Notes under the pieces: model-generated
Database searches by the model: none
What the model saw: the letters and a program-made list of their open reading frames with translations, nothing else
Told to the model about the DNA's origin: nothing
Assembly (NCBI GenBank): GCA_963662175.1
Contig: OY759220.1
Span: 372,001-436,000 of the forward strand
DNA: 64,000 bases
Source: Aradus depressus
Taxonomy: Eukaryota > Arthropoda > Insecta > Hemiptera > Aradidae
Direction of reading: 5' to 3'
Translations under genes and position numbers: made by a program
Shown here: positions 53,605 through 64,000 of the stretch, piece after piece
How the letters are laid out: each line of letters starts with the position of its first letter
Position numbering within the stretch: the stretch's first letter is position 1

Positions 53605-53913
53605 CTGAAATGTAATCATTCATTAAAACGATTTTCAGATAAAATTCAGTTATTTAGTAAAACTTATATCTTATTATATGATGGCTAAATATCGAATGAT
53701 TAGGCCAAATGTGTATTTTTTTTTTGTTTTTTGAGGGGAACAATTTTTAAAATGGTTGTGGGTTAGAAAATATTTCAAGAAGATATTTGCTTTATTTATT
53801 TTCACAATAGGTCCCCGGTTCTCAACTTAGAAGTTGCAAACAAACAAACTCGTAGCATGCTCCCTTCGCTCATTCAATTATCTTCCAAAATGGGTGCATA
53901 ATGTCCAATTTAC

Positions 53914-54015
53914 CTGTATAGCTTTGTCGATGAAGGTCTGTCCATGGTTGTACTGGCTGACCAGGACGGCTAGCACCGTGGCCATGGCGTCTCTGAGGGG
54001 CTTATTAACACACGC
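53914..54015 (-). CDS. Cap-D2: CAP-D2 exon (VLAVLVSQYNHG)
   Basis: Acceptor ttag at 54016-54019, donor GTAAAT at 53908-53913. Its 34 codons are in phase 0 to 0: ACVNKPLRDAMATVLAVL, then VSQYNHGQTFIDKAIQ. This aligns with NRPTREAITHLLGVALTRYNHMLS of CAP-D2 (about residue 215-240). It is intact. A second identical exon is at 56075-56176, upstream in the direction of transcription of exons that should precede it. Confidence 0.9.
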
Positions 54016-54154
54016 CTAATGTATTTATTAAAATAACCATTAATTTGTTTCTTAGGCTCCTCTGGGATACTTCTGCCATGTCGCTTCATATCTTCCAGCG
54101 TGAGGAGTCTTCGTACTGAGAATATTTCGGGATGAAGACACCTCTGGAAGAACT

Positions 54155-54258
54155 ATCCCACAGAGGGTACAGAAAGCAGACTGCTTGCTATAGCTCCAGT
54201 CCCAGCTACCATCCTCTCTGGAAGACTTACTTACTTTGTTCGTCCGTCCTTTCGTCTT
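54155..54258 (-). pseudogene. Cap-D2: CAP-D2 exon (W-D-W block), right copy, truncated
   Basis: The same exon as 2402-2565, with acceptor at 54259-54260. It is cut at the sequence junction at 54154, after SKQSAFCTLCGIV, losing EENLDRLW and the donor. Reading on enters intron sequence of the neighbouring block and meets stops. The right locus therefore cannot encode this part either. One base differs from the left (gaaagcag versus gaatgcag). Confidence 0.8.
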
Positions 54259-54702
54259 CTACAAAATGAATAAGAACATAGTCTTTAGTGTACTAACTCA
54301 AGAGAAACGTTTTTTAAAGAGATTTTGTGATATAAAACATGGGAACATTCACTAAGATGACCGACCTCACCAGATGAGTTACGTTTCCGCAAGGGAAAAC
54401 GCCTTCAATTATTTTCGACCATCAACTCTTCAATTCGAGAGAAACTTCTCCCCTCCAGATTCCTTCTACAGATTTGAAATAAATCGAGAATCTACAAAAG
54501 TGTTTTTTTAATTTCATTACCATTCTTAAAAAATAAAAATAGTCTCCGGAAAAATTTCCCTTTTGAGAGATTTTTTTTAGAATTACACCGTTAGATGTGA
54601 CATTTGAATGACCGTAATTACATAAATTATTAAACTGAAATGAGATATATTATAAGTGTCTCTATATATATATAATCTCTCTATATATATATAAGTGTCT
54701 CC

Positions 54703-54852
54703 AATGAAGTTGTCCGAATATGCAGTCAGTTTGTCCTCATAGGTTTTGATGAACATTGACAAAGAGTAGATATTCATTTTGAGTGTATTCAACGTGAGCT
54801 GCTTGGAGACAGAGTCCTCTCTAGAGAGAGTCATGGATGTGACGCCGCAAAT
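54703..54852 (-). pseudogene. Cap-D2: CAP-D2 exon (LNTLKMN block), right copy
   Basis: Identical in sequence to 3010-3159, same orientation, same ta-rich stretch where the donor should be. In the right locus it is followed, in transcription order, by the truncated exon at 54155-54258. Confidence 0.8.
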
Positions 54853-55379
54853 CTAATAACCCTAACAAACAACACTTATTATCTATACCAATATTATGAA
54901 GTTGTACTCATATCTAAGGAGATTTATAGTCCAATATGTTAAATAATAGTAAAATGTGGTTGATAATCAACACTTTCTAGGCCTTAAGTTCTCCCAAATA
55001 TATTTATTTTTTACACATTGGTCAGAGATTTCGCTCATTCAGACATCTTAAAAACTTATTTTTTCGTGTCTAAATATTTATGTCAATCATAATATCCAAT
55101 ATACTATTTATATTTTAGTCTTATGATAAAAAGTTTATCCTGGCTAAAACGTACCGACAAAGTGACCATTGCCAAAATTTATTTATCAATTACATTGAGT
55201 TTTACTTGAGTATGAGGCAATTTTTACTGAATAACTCTATTAATGGAAATCCGATGAAATGTAGTGAGAATAACCATCATTGGGTAGATAACTTCATCAT
55301 GATTTAGGCTTATCGCAAAAACTAATTTAAGCCTAACAGAAAAACTGAATATTAGAAAGAAATATATGGATCAGCTCAC

Positions 55380-55418
55380 CTTTTATTTTTCCCCAGGCAT
55401 CGTCTAATTCCAGTTTGA
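55380..55418 (-). pseudogene. Cap-D2: Possible 39-nt CAP-D2 exon, right copy
   Basis: Counterpart of 3687-3725, with the same acceptor, donor and KLELDDAWGKIK coding. The assignment is tentative for the same phase reason. Confidence 0.35.
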
Positions 55419-56074
55419 CTGCCCGTGTTCAACATTTAGAAGGTCTTCTTTTTACACTGGGATTACAACGTCAAAATTCATATTAACCTAAATCAGACAG
55501 AATATTAAGTATGGAATTAATATCTAGCATAATTTGTCTACATGAAGTTTCTAAATAAACATTGAAATTAGATACTTCAAATGAAAACACTGTTTAGGGA
55601 ATAACTGCCCATAACAAGAAGCTAGAATTTAATAGTAATCTCATACGCTTTATAAAATTATCAGATATAGTATCAAAAAGGCAGTTTCTCATAACCAGTC
55701 CTCTAATCAATTAACAAAAACGTAAGAACAACGTTTTTGGATCAAATAACATTGACGCAAATCGAAACCGATGAATCATTCATTAAAACGATTTTCAGAT
55801 AAAATTCAGTTATTTAGTAAAACTTATATCTTATTATATGATGGCTAAATATCGAATGATTAGGCCAAATGTGTATTTTTTTTTTTGTTTTTTGAGGGGA
55901 ACAATTTTTAAAATGGTTGTGGGTTAGAAAATATTTCAAGAAGAAGTTTGCTTTATTTATTTTCACAATAGGTCCCCGGTTCTCAACTTAGAAGTTGCAA
56001 ACAAACAAACTCGTAGCATGCTCCCTTCGCTCATTCAATTATCTTCCAAAATGGGTGCATAATGTCCAATTTAC

Positions 56075-56176
56075 CTGTATAGCTTTGTCGATGAAGGTCT
56101 GTCCATGGTTGTACTGGCTGACCAGGACGGCTAGCACCGTGGCCATGGCGTCTCTGAGGGGCTTATTAACACACGC
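56075..56176 (-). pseudogene. Cap-D2: CAP-D2 exon (VLAVLVSQYNHG), second copy
   Basis: Same 34 codons, acceptor and donor as 53914-54015. In transcription order it lies before the LNTLKMN exon, which is wrong for the protein, so it is a displaced duplicate. It could be included in transcripts in phase (0 to 0). Confidence 0.82.
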
Positions 56177-56199
56177 CTAATGTATTTATTAAAATAACC

Positions 56200-56577
56200 A
56201 TTAATTTGTTTCTTAGGCTCCTCTGGGATACTTCTGCCATGTCGCTTCATATCTTCCGGCGTGAGGAGTCTTCGTACTGAGAATATTTCGGGGTGAAGAC
56301 ACCTCTGGAAGAACTGCCGGAAGAAGGGATTCTTTAATACTCCAATTAGAACGATTCAGCGTTTAAACCTTTTGGAAAATACAAGTTGACGACCTCGGAA
56401 GATATGAAATGAGTTAATATATTTATGTAACATAGGATCTGAGAGGGCGGATAGTGAGTCAGAGAGCAGCCTACCTTCACCTAGATACTCAGCTCCCACA
56501 TTCATGTTTCTTCTTTCATTAGGTAGGCGGATATAATGAACTAACATTTGTTGAGTAATGAAAAAATAAGTATACAA
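56200..56577 (-). other. Unidentified coding-like stretch in the duplicated block
   Basis: The minus strand from about 56577 reads YIRLPNERRNMNVGAEYLGE, then GRLLSDSLSALSDPM and FHIFRGRQLVFSKRF, a stop, and then in another frame IGVLKNPFFRQFFQRCLHPE, IFSVRRLLTPEDMKRHGRSI and PEEPKKQING. The second part is also present, in frame, before the exon at 54015 (about 54050-54150). Composition is protein-like, but I do not recognise the family. Confidence 0.35.
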
Positions 56578-56627
56578 GTCTAAAAATATTATTTATTAAA
56601 TAAATTTATTTATCAAAACCGATGAAT

Positions 56628-58309
56628 AAGAGCGCACTTTACTGGGAAGGTTTCTACTAGGTTTCAAACCAGTGTTGTCAAGAATGACGAAGATGCAACG
56701 AACCGTTTAATCGCAAAAAATATTATGGCAAGTACTTTCAAAGAGACAAATTAAAGTTACTACTTCTAATTAAATTACATGATTTTAGAGACATACTAAA
56801 AGTTGCAATTGCCTTTAAAGTGATGTCACTTTCACCTTCCCCCCCCCCTTCAATAGTCTTAATCAAGAGTTGTTGAGCTGTTTCTTTTTTTGAAAGAAAG
56901 AAGAGAGAGAAAATCTTTCAAAAGTTTTTAATAAATAATTATAACCAAATTAATAACAAAACATTGCAGTTTCTAATAAAGTGTTTCTTGTTATTAATGT
57001 TTTCTTGTAAGCACAGCTTCCGGCTAGCCGTAAAGGCGCATCATTGTGCACATCCCCCCAGTAATGGCTGGGAAATCTGAGGGCACCCCATGTCCATATT
57101 TATGCTAGTAAACAAATATAACCAAAAATGTTAAGCTAGCATATAGATTCCAGACAAGAATCCGGGCCCACACTTCCAGACCCAGCCTCGGATTCACCCA
57201 CGATTTCAGACCTGGAGAAAGGTTCTGGACAGGGTTTGGAACCCTCAAATGAGGTAGGAGCCAGGAGGAGTTTAGCCTCAATATCACAGATCGGAGAACC
57301 CTCAAAAGTGCAAAAACAGAAGCCAATAGTCCACCAGATAAAGAAACTGAAGATTTAGAGGGAGAGCGAAAACTGACATGTGAGTCACAAATGCGGGGGT
57401 TCAAAGACCCTCAAAAGAGAAACAACTGAAGGTATGTTCCAGCAAATAAAGATTTCGAGAGTTTAGCAGGAGAGCAGAAACTTAACGTTTAAGTTTCGAT
57501 ATAGCGTTTTTAGTCTTTAATTTTAGTCATTAATGCGGAAATAGAGGCTTCAACCAGATAAGATGATATACAAGCATAAGTGAAGGAGACGATTTGTTCT
57601 GGTTGCATTTAACCAAAACAGACAAAGAAGGAATGTAGAATACGGGATCCTTCAAATTCAAACTTCAGCGTTATCGTTTCTCCTTGGATATTTGGAGTGT
57701 ATTTTTTCATATATCTTCATTTCGTAACCAAATACAGTTTTAAAGTGAGTTGGAAATGATTTTTGTTTCAATTGAGAAACGTTTCATTTTGATTTTTTTT
57801 TAAATTTTGTATCATTTCTCATTCAATAGCAAGTTGTTTTTATATTTATTTAATTAAAGTTTCATACTAGGTACTTTCCCAGTTATACGAAGTCTAGAAG
57901 AAATTATGTAACCGATCAGGAATTCGAAGTTGAGTTTTCACATTTGAATCCAAAAAAGAAAAACAAAAACTCTAACAACTGCCAATGTAATGAATGTATC
58001 GACACAAAATTTAATAAGAGGATTCACAAACCTATATGTAAGTAAACTATTGAATTTTAGTCACAATAGACGATTGGTTTTGGAGGGAGAGCGAAACCTT
58101 AATTGAATAATTCGTGTTCGGGAAGGACATTGCCGATAATACACTGACGACGTTTTTCATTTTTGGTATGAGGGGGGGGGGGGGGGGGGGGGGGCATGAA
58201 GTTTCTATGAAGAACATGGAACATGAAACCGATTACATAACTTCCTCTATACCTACTTGGTAAAGCTGGGAAAGTAAAAATGTCTGCTTGACCCATTTTA
58301 ACGTCGTTA
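56628..58309. other. Counterpart of 4084-5751; no gene seen
   Basis: Same content as the left partner: a C run at 56840-56848, the serine-rich plus frame near 57140-57358, and a reverse D1 repeat near 57885-58270. A pure G run of about 22 at 58172-58193 is new here. Confidence 0.5.
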
Positions 58310-59161
58310 AGCCTCGTTTACACGAGGCCAGTTGGGAGGAAAGTAACTTGGTCCAAGTTACTTCCTCCAAGTAGAGTCTGGCAGTGCAATGGCAAGTTGT
58401 GTTCCACACGTGTTTCAGTCAGTTGCAAGTTAAGTGCCAAGTTGGGTGTGTAAAATGGGAAAGGTGGAAAGGAAGAAGCGCTGTAAAAGGGCAATTAAAG
58501 ATGTTTCGGGAGTGTTAAGTACTTATCTTGAGGAGGAAATCGAAAGTTATCTTGAACGGTGTAATAATCAGAAGGTATGGCAAAGAGGATGGATCGGTAG
58601 AAGAGCTACCCATGGAGGATCGGCAATGCTGTTGAAAGAACTTCGTTCGGAAGACCCAAGTGAATACAAGGCGTTACTGAGAATAACGCCAGATTTGTTT
58701 GATGAATTGCACTGTCTCATTAGAAATGAGATACAACGGCGTGATACTGTGATGAGAGAAACCATATGTTCAAAAGTGAAACTTGTCATCTGTTCATTCC
58801 ACTTGAGATGCGACATCTTACACTTTTTTATTGAATGAAAGTAAACGTAAACTAAATTCAAATGACGATAAATAGATAAGAATCACACAAATACACAGAA
58901 CTGATGACACTTGCCAAATGATGCTGGCAGACTGACCAAGTAGTTGTTTACACTGAGCAGGTACAGTTGCCCTTGTCAGGCAGGTTACTTGCTCGCAGTG
59001 GAGGGGGAAGGCAAGCTGCCCCAAAATAGAACCCCGGCCAATTAACTTGCCTTGCCTGACAAGTTGCACGCCAAGTTGACTTGGCCACCAAACAATCTAC
59101 AAGTGACTGTTCAGACGGAGCAAGTTACTTGTCTCCCTACTGGCCTCGTATAAACGAGGCT
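58310..59161 (+). mobile_element. PIF/Harbinger-like element, right copy
   Basis: Same 852-bp element as 5752-6603, with TTA at 58307-58309 and 59162-59164. Being at the same relative position, it was present before the duplication. Confidence 0.9.
58455..58838 (+). pseudogene. Harbinger transposase N-terminal fragment, right copy
   Basis: Open as in the left copy. One substitution changes a Gln to Lys near residue 62 (ttgcaagaa versus ttgaaagaa). There is no DDE domain. Confidence 0.85.
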
Positions 59162-59164
59162 TTA

Positions 59165-59483
59165 GGCAACATTTAGGAATTGAAGAGTAGATGAATAGTT
59201 CAAGGCTCCCTATTCAAAAGGAATAGGGAAATCCTAAAAAAAAATTTAATTTCGCCGGAGCTTCCTAATTATTGGACAAGCACATGATAGGGAAACGGAG
59301 AACAAAAATAAAGGTGAACAAAATAATAATATTATAATACTGAGAACAATGTAAAAAATATATATAGGTATATGTATATTCAATGACGCAAAAAAAGAAT
59401 AGATCTTGTTAATCAAAACTAAACTAAAAATTAACTTGAGTTTAAAAATAAATTCTTATCAAAACATGTAAAAAAAAAATTGG
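59165..59483. other. No gene; AT-rich counterpart of 6607-6924
   Basis: Ends at AAAATTGG (59476-59483), the first copy of the target duplication of the following insertion. Confidence 0.5.
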
Positions 59484-59950
59484 TTGTCTGTAAAGTCGGT
59501 TTACGGCCGGTAGGTTGACGTGACTACGTCATAACATCACAGTAGTATAATACACAAAAGAAGTGGAAGGAAAATAAAATGGAAACAAGTTCATTGATAA
59601 TTAACATTCATTTGCATTAAGAATTAAAATATGTTTATTACTTTACATCTTTTTTTTTACATCTTCGGTTGTAGGCATCAACTTCTGTATTACTATAATA
59701 CAGACGGACAGCATCAGGTACGTTTTCCTTACACCAGGCCTCAGATTTATGTCTGGACTCAATAAGTGTGATCTTATCGTTACTTAATTTGAGTCCATCT
59801 CCAATTTTGGTCAGAATCGTGGAAAACCTGCCGCTGTTTTTCTTCTATACCGACCTATAGACTGATCGAGTAGAAGGAAGATAGATGCAGCACAAACCGA
59901 ACTGAGCCGAACGCTAAAAATAAATAAAAAACAAGAATTCACAAAAAACA

Positions 59951-60319
59951 CCAAAGGACAGCGTGCTCGGAATTGAAGATGAATATTTTTTCGCACATAT
60001 TACTCCAATCGGACAACATACTCAATATGACGAGCTTTGAATTATATTTTTAAATGCAATACCATTCAAGGCACCGAAGGACGGCATGCTCGGAATTGAA
60101 GATAAATATTTTTTCGCACATATTACTCCAATCGGACAACATACTCAATATGACGAGCTTTGAATTATATTTTTAAATGCAATACTATTCAAGGCACCGA
60201 AGGACGGCATGCTCGGAATTGAAGATAAATATTTTTTCGCACATATTTCTCCAATCGGACAACATACTCAATATGACGAGCTTTGAATTATATTTTTAAA
60301 TGCAATACTATTCAAGGCA
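59951..60319. repeat. 123-bp tandem repeat, three units
   Basis: Units start at 59951, 60074 and 60197, with a partial one at 60320, each from cc(g/a)aaggacggcatgctcgg through caatcggacaacatactcaa to caatactattcaaggca. The start motif is a variant of the ccgaaggacgacgtgctc family seen at 12-25 kb. Confidence 0.93.
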
Positions 60320-60508
60320 CCGAAGGACGGCATGCTCAAAAGTGTAGGTAGGCGATTTTTCCATCATAATACTCCAGTTTAAAATAATACTGAATACAAT
60401 GATGATGATGATGATGCTAGGACATGATATGGTAGGCTACACGAATGCAGGGTTCGACATGCTTGAACACGCAAGTGTCTGTTCAAGGTCACAAAATCAG
60501 ACTGAATT

Positions 60509-60651
60509 GGAGGGAGAACGGAAACTTATTGAGGTTTAGAGGGAGAGCGGAAACTTATTAAGGTTTAGGGAGAGAGCTGAAACTTATTGAGGTTTAGAGG
60601 GAGAGAGGAAACTTATTGATGTTTAGAGGGAGAGCGGAAACTTATTGAGCT
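60509..60651. repeat. About 29-bp minisatellite, five units
   Basis: The unit gagggagagcggaaacttat plus tgaggttta repeats five times with small changes. It resembles ggagggagagcgaaac text inside D1 repeats. Confidence 0.88.
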
Positions 60652-60809
60652 GGGGATGTACGATGGTGGGTGATTCGGAGCTAGGGAGATCATGCCTCTC
60701 TCCCTCGCTCGTGTCGCCTTCTCCCTTGGGGAACGTGACATGACGTCACACTTTTTCGAACATGCGGCCCGTCGCATCGATTTATTAGACGTAGTCACGT
60801 CAAAATTGG

Positions 60810-61705
60810 GTAAATAATTATTATATATTATCGGACATATCGGATCTATAATAAAAACAAACAGAATATCAATTCTTAAAACAAAAAGAAAGGTATCTAT
60901 ATATAAATTTATATTGTTAAAAAATAATCACTGAAAGTAATATAATAAAAAATATAATCGACTGTGGACTTGGTACATCGAAAGTAGTTCCGTAAGAAAC
61001 AATGTTTGAATACCCCATATGTAATTAAAACTGAAAATATTAACGTGAGCTCACGTTAAAAATGATAAATTTCCTTGTGTTGACAACAACAGAGTGGTGA
61101 AAATAGTGAAATTAAAGTTCAAACAAAAATGATGATCTTCGAAGGATGATGGAACCCGAAGAACGGTGAGATCAGAAGAACGAAGCTCGTTGGACGAACG
61201 AAGACCAAGCTGAACGGGGACACTGGCAGATAGCAAGTTCAAAAAAAGGAGTTCGAGAAAACCAAAAAAAAAGTAGGAGGGCCGTAATAAAATACGGCAA
61301 TAAATAAAAACTTTAAATAGGTCCACTCACAGGCAACTACAATCAGTAACAAAAATTTTCGGACAATTTATAATTTTGTTTTTCTTTTGCAGTTACACAT
61401 AGTTATATGGCAAAATATTTAATTCAAGCAAAGTTTTAAATTTCGAGATCATCAAACATTTCAAAACTCCGTAAAACAATTAATTAAACATTTACAGCTA
61501 ATAGGAACTTTTGCATTAATAATTGAAGACAAGAAATTCACGTAACAAAATTTTCTGGACACCTGTTGTTTGTTTTGTAAACAAATGCGACTCTGATCAT
61601 GATCTTTAATCCCTTCTCAACCAACCGCTAATACCGAACAAATGAAGTGTGTTTATATACTTCTATTACTGCATTCAGTAGTTATTTGTATTTCCTGCTG
61701 TCAAG
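60810..61705. other. Counterpart of 6925-7822; no gene seen
   Basis: A/T-rich, the same purine-rich stretch at 61130-61260, no conserved frame. Confidence 0.5.
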
Positions 61706-62145
61706 ATGGGTCGAACATCTTTTGAAGTTCAACAGATAATAATTTTTAATTATGAAAAAGGATTAAGTGTCCGCAAAATCGGTGGTATGGTAGGCTGGAG
61801 TAAAAGCACCGTAGCCGATGTAATTCGAAGGTATAAGCACTAGGATCGGATAGACTTGAAATCTTCCTCTGGCCGTCCAAGAGTATTAAACGACCGAGAA
61901 AGGTGTAGCGTTGCCCGGAAAATTAAAAACAAGCCCTCGAGGAGTGCACCTCAGATCGTCGCCGAGGTATACAGAGAAACGGGAAAGAAAGTTCACCCAC
62001 AAAATGTTCGAAGAATTCTAAAAGAAGCAGGATATAATGGGAGAGTACCAAAAACCGTTTGTGAGTGAAAAAAATATAAAAAAAAGATTGAGCTTCGCAA
62101 AAGAGTTCCAGAATCATTCAGAAATTTTTTGGAGTAATGTCATTC
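61706..62145 (+). pseudogene. Tc1/mariner-family transposase, N-terminal half (right copy)
   Basis: Counterpart of 7823-8262 with the same TAG and frameshift, so it was already dead before the duplication. One codon differs (V to A in CSVVRK versus CSVARK). Confidence 0.88.
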
Positions 62146-64000
62146 ATCTGCGAGGTAAAATAAACTTAAGCACTCTGTCCTTCGGATGGGATGTTAAGCG
62201 ATGGTCCCGAGCCTGTACGATGTCAGGTCAAAGCGTTTGAGCTCTCACATAAACACACGCATGCAATTGATCTCTGATGTTCACACGATTACAAAATTTT
62301 TAGTACATATTATTATGTATACATATATTATATGTATAGGGAAGTAAACAAAAGTAAAGTAATAGTATATGTATACATATATTGAATGGAAGTAAACGGA
62401 CATGATCTGGAAACATTTATTTGTCGAAATATCGGAGAAAAAACGTTTAAATTAGAAAAAATGGGTACTTAGTTTCTTCAGAGGGAAGGTGGAGGGTCAG
62501 GGGGGAGTAGGGAGAAGGGACGGTTTCTGCCGAGGGTCAGCGCTGCTGTCGCTCTCTTCCAACGTCATATCACAAAAATCTAGTTTTCTGACATTACATG
62601 ACCTGAGATTTCTTTTTATGTTGTGAAGAGTTACAAGATACAAGAATATTTTATTATTGCGGTTTGTTCTATTGCAAGCAAAGTTGAAATCACCATGACC
62701 TGATAATATTTGAGACGTCCAGTGATTATAACCTTATTAAAATGAACTTTAATTACGTTATACGGAAGCGGATAATCCGCTTGATCTCTGAGGATCAAAA
62801 AAAAAAGTAGTCAATGTACTTCCCTACTCTGAAATAATCAATTGAGTTTTTTCTCTTCAACTGAAACCAATCCACCGATTAGGCTGAAATTGTCTGATGT
62901 CTAACTCAAGGACTTATGAATCCTCATATAAATTTCCGAGTGGATATATTAATTACATCGGCAGCTACGGGCCTTTGTGTTAAGCCCCTTCTCTAATCCC
63001 CCCTCATTCCTTTGGCCATTTGGCTGAAAATCTTACGGGGTTCTGGTTACCTTATAAAGTTCTCTCATATACATAGTATGTGAACATGATAATTCCCGAT
63101 AGAATATATAATTAATATATATGTTATGTGTAGAATTTAGCATATTATTATATTTTTTTATTACTTGGAGGTGAGACACATATACATCAGATTTAGTAAC
63201 GTAATGTCCCACTCTCTACTTGTACTTGTATTAGATAGAATCAGTTCTATGTGAGATTTCTTGTAGAGAAGTCTGAGAGTGAGTTTCTTTTGGTGGTTCT
63301 ATGGTAGAGTCTACTGATTGAATTAATTTCTAACCGATTATTTCCATATTAGATAAGTGAACATTATCTGTTGTTTGGATAAAATAAATTGTTTTTAAAA
63401 ACAGTGTCGGTGTAGAAAAGAACTTAACTTATGTACCTATATATTCTATCGGGAATTATCATGTTCACATACAAAATAACAGACAGACAGACAGGAAGTT
63501 TTACTTATTTTTTAATAATAATATTTATTTCCGTTCTTCAAGTCTTACTTCGAGGTCATATGGCCTACTACCAGAGTGCTGGTGGATGGGCCCGGTTCTA
63601 CTATGGGAATCCTAAATTTTTACTCACCTAGGGTAGAGAGAGATCTTTAAGAAGTACTTGACATCTTACAAGTTCAGGACATAGCTTGTCACATCCGAAG
63701 GACGGCGTGCTCAAAGTTTCTTCATCTCTCAGATATAAAAGCTAAGGGCTAGGTCGGATTTCAAACCCGGGATCTTGAGCTCAGGAAATAATAATAGTAA
63801 TAAACACAATACAGTTTTAAATTATATTTTAAGTTGTGTTCAATTCTTCGCCAATCTATTGGCGTATAGGGGTATAGGGGAAGTTATGTATTGTCAGAAG
63901 TTCGATGTTGAGTTTTCACAAGAATATCATATTTTCCGACGCCCTGTTTCCAAAAATAAGAAAAAATGTTTTTCTAAACAGGATGACTCTCTATAGAAAA
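62146..64000. other. Counterpart of 8263-10117; no gene
   Basis: D1 repeats, the SINE-like fragment (about 63544-63808) and A/T-rich sequence as on the left. The duplication is still running at the window edge. Confidence 0.6.

Larger units (their letters stand above)
55777..56627. repeat. Inserted duplicate of the 53614-54154 block
   Basis: 55774-56314 repeats 53614-54154 with only a few differences; 56315-56616 extends further than the first copy. It is flanked by an 11-bp direct repeat aaccgatgaat (55766-55776 and 56617-56627), where the left locus has one aaccgtagaat (4073-4083). So the block was inserted into the right copy, with a target-like duplication. Confidence 0.88.
59484..60801. 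mobile_element. 1.3-kb insertion present only in the right copy
   Basis: Flanked by AAAATTGG at 59476-59483 and 60802-60809; the left locus has it once (6917-6924). It begins TTGTCTGTAAAGTCGGTTTA and ends GACGTAGTCACGTC; near the start is the inverted text ttgacgtgactacgtc. An 8-bp duplication would fit hAT-like elements, but the ends do not show a clear hAT terminus. It carries two tandem arrays. No convincing gene: the frame at 60613-60798 (minus) has no motif. Confidence 0.75.
54154..64000. repeat. Large direct segmental duplication, right copy, with two insertions
   Basis: Matches 2460-10117 with rare substitutions and homopolymer differences, for example the G run at 58172-58193 versus a short one near 5626. 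Extra in this copy are 55777-56627 (duplicated CAP-D2 exon block) and 59484-60809 (mobile element with its target duplication). Confidence 0.95.

Overview
The window is AT-rich, repeat-packed eukaryotic DNA, almost certainly from an insect nuclear genome. Hemiptera is my best guess, from repeat style only. The evidence is spliced exons with GT/AG borders, Jockey, R1, Ty3/gypsy, Penelope, Helitron, Tc1 and PIF/Harbinger relics, C2H2 zinc-finger exons with an acidic N-terminal exon, and a MADF exon. I see no bacterial operons, rRNA, tRNA or CRISPR array.

Host genes. The main host gene is the condensin I subunit CAP-D2 (NCAPD2), minus strand. Exons for the N-terminal part (about human residues 90-330) lie at 53.4-55.4 kb and exons for the C-terminus at 45.8-52.2 kb. 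About 850 residues between them are absent, several exons carry frame breaks in short homopolymers, one exon is duplicated, and another is truncated by a junction. A second partial copy sits at 2.4-3.7 kb, where the 3' part of one exon has been amplified into a 149-bp tandem array. Other host-like pieces are a zinc-finger gene on the plus strand (38.2, 41.2 and perhaps 45.0 kb) and a MADF exon (19.6 kb).

Large-scale layout. 1-1 kb: decayed Jockey reverse transcriptase. 1.7-2.6 kb: amplified CAP-D2 exon. 2.46-10.1 kb: a segment repeated almost identically, in the same orientation, at 54.15-64.0 kb, where it is interrupted by a duplicated block (55.78-56.63 kb) and a 1.3-kb insertion (59.48-60.80 kb). 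10.6-13.8 kb: foldback hairpin, TIR element and 133-bp tandem repeats. 13.8-21.2 kb: Helitron ends, and a 2.9-kb element with about 293-bp inverted arms around a decayed FEN/XPG-like nuclease plus CXC gene. 21.2-25.1 kb: higher-order satellite of exact 1024-bp period. 26.3-28.1 kb: element with about 210-bp TIRs. 28.8-29.8 kb: Tc1 and Helitron relics. 30.7-36.2 kb: a Jockey element (minus) split by a 3.78-kb Ty3/gypsy copy with LTRs and target duplication. 36.2-37.8 kb: tails of two non-LTR elements. 41.8-44.2 kb: pogo-like TIR element holding a perfect 243-bp palindrome and a gag fragment. 45.8-55.4 kb: CAP-D2 with a 44-bp minisatellite in its tail, a Penelope-like element and a 2.5-kb, 90-bp minisatellite in an intron.

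How it works together. It does not behave as a pathway. It is one essential chromosome-condensation gene, fragmented, duplicated and invaded by nested mobile elements. The most novel-looking items are the amplified CAP-D2 exon, the nuclease/CXC element and the 11-residue-repeat frame inside the Helitrons. Some frame breaks may be consensus errors of an incompletely polished assembly, and the long duplication could be uncollapsed haplotypes.
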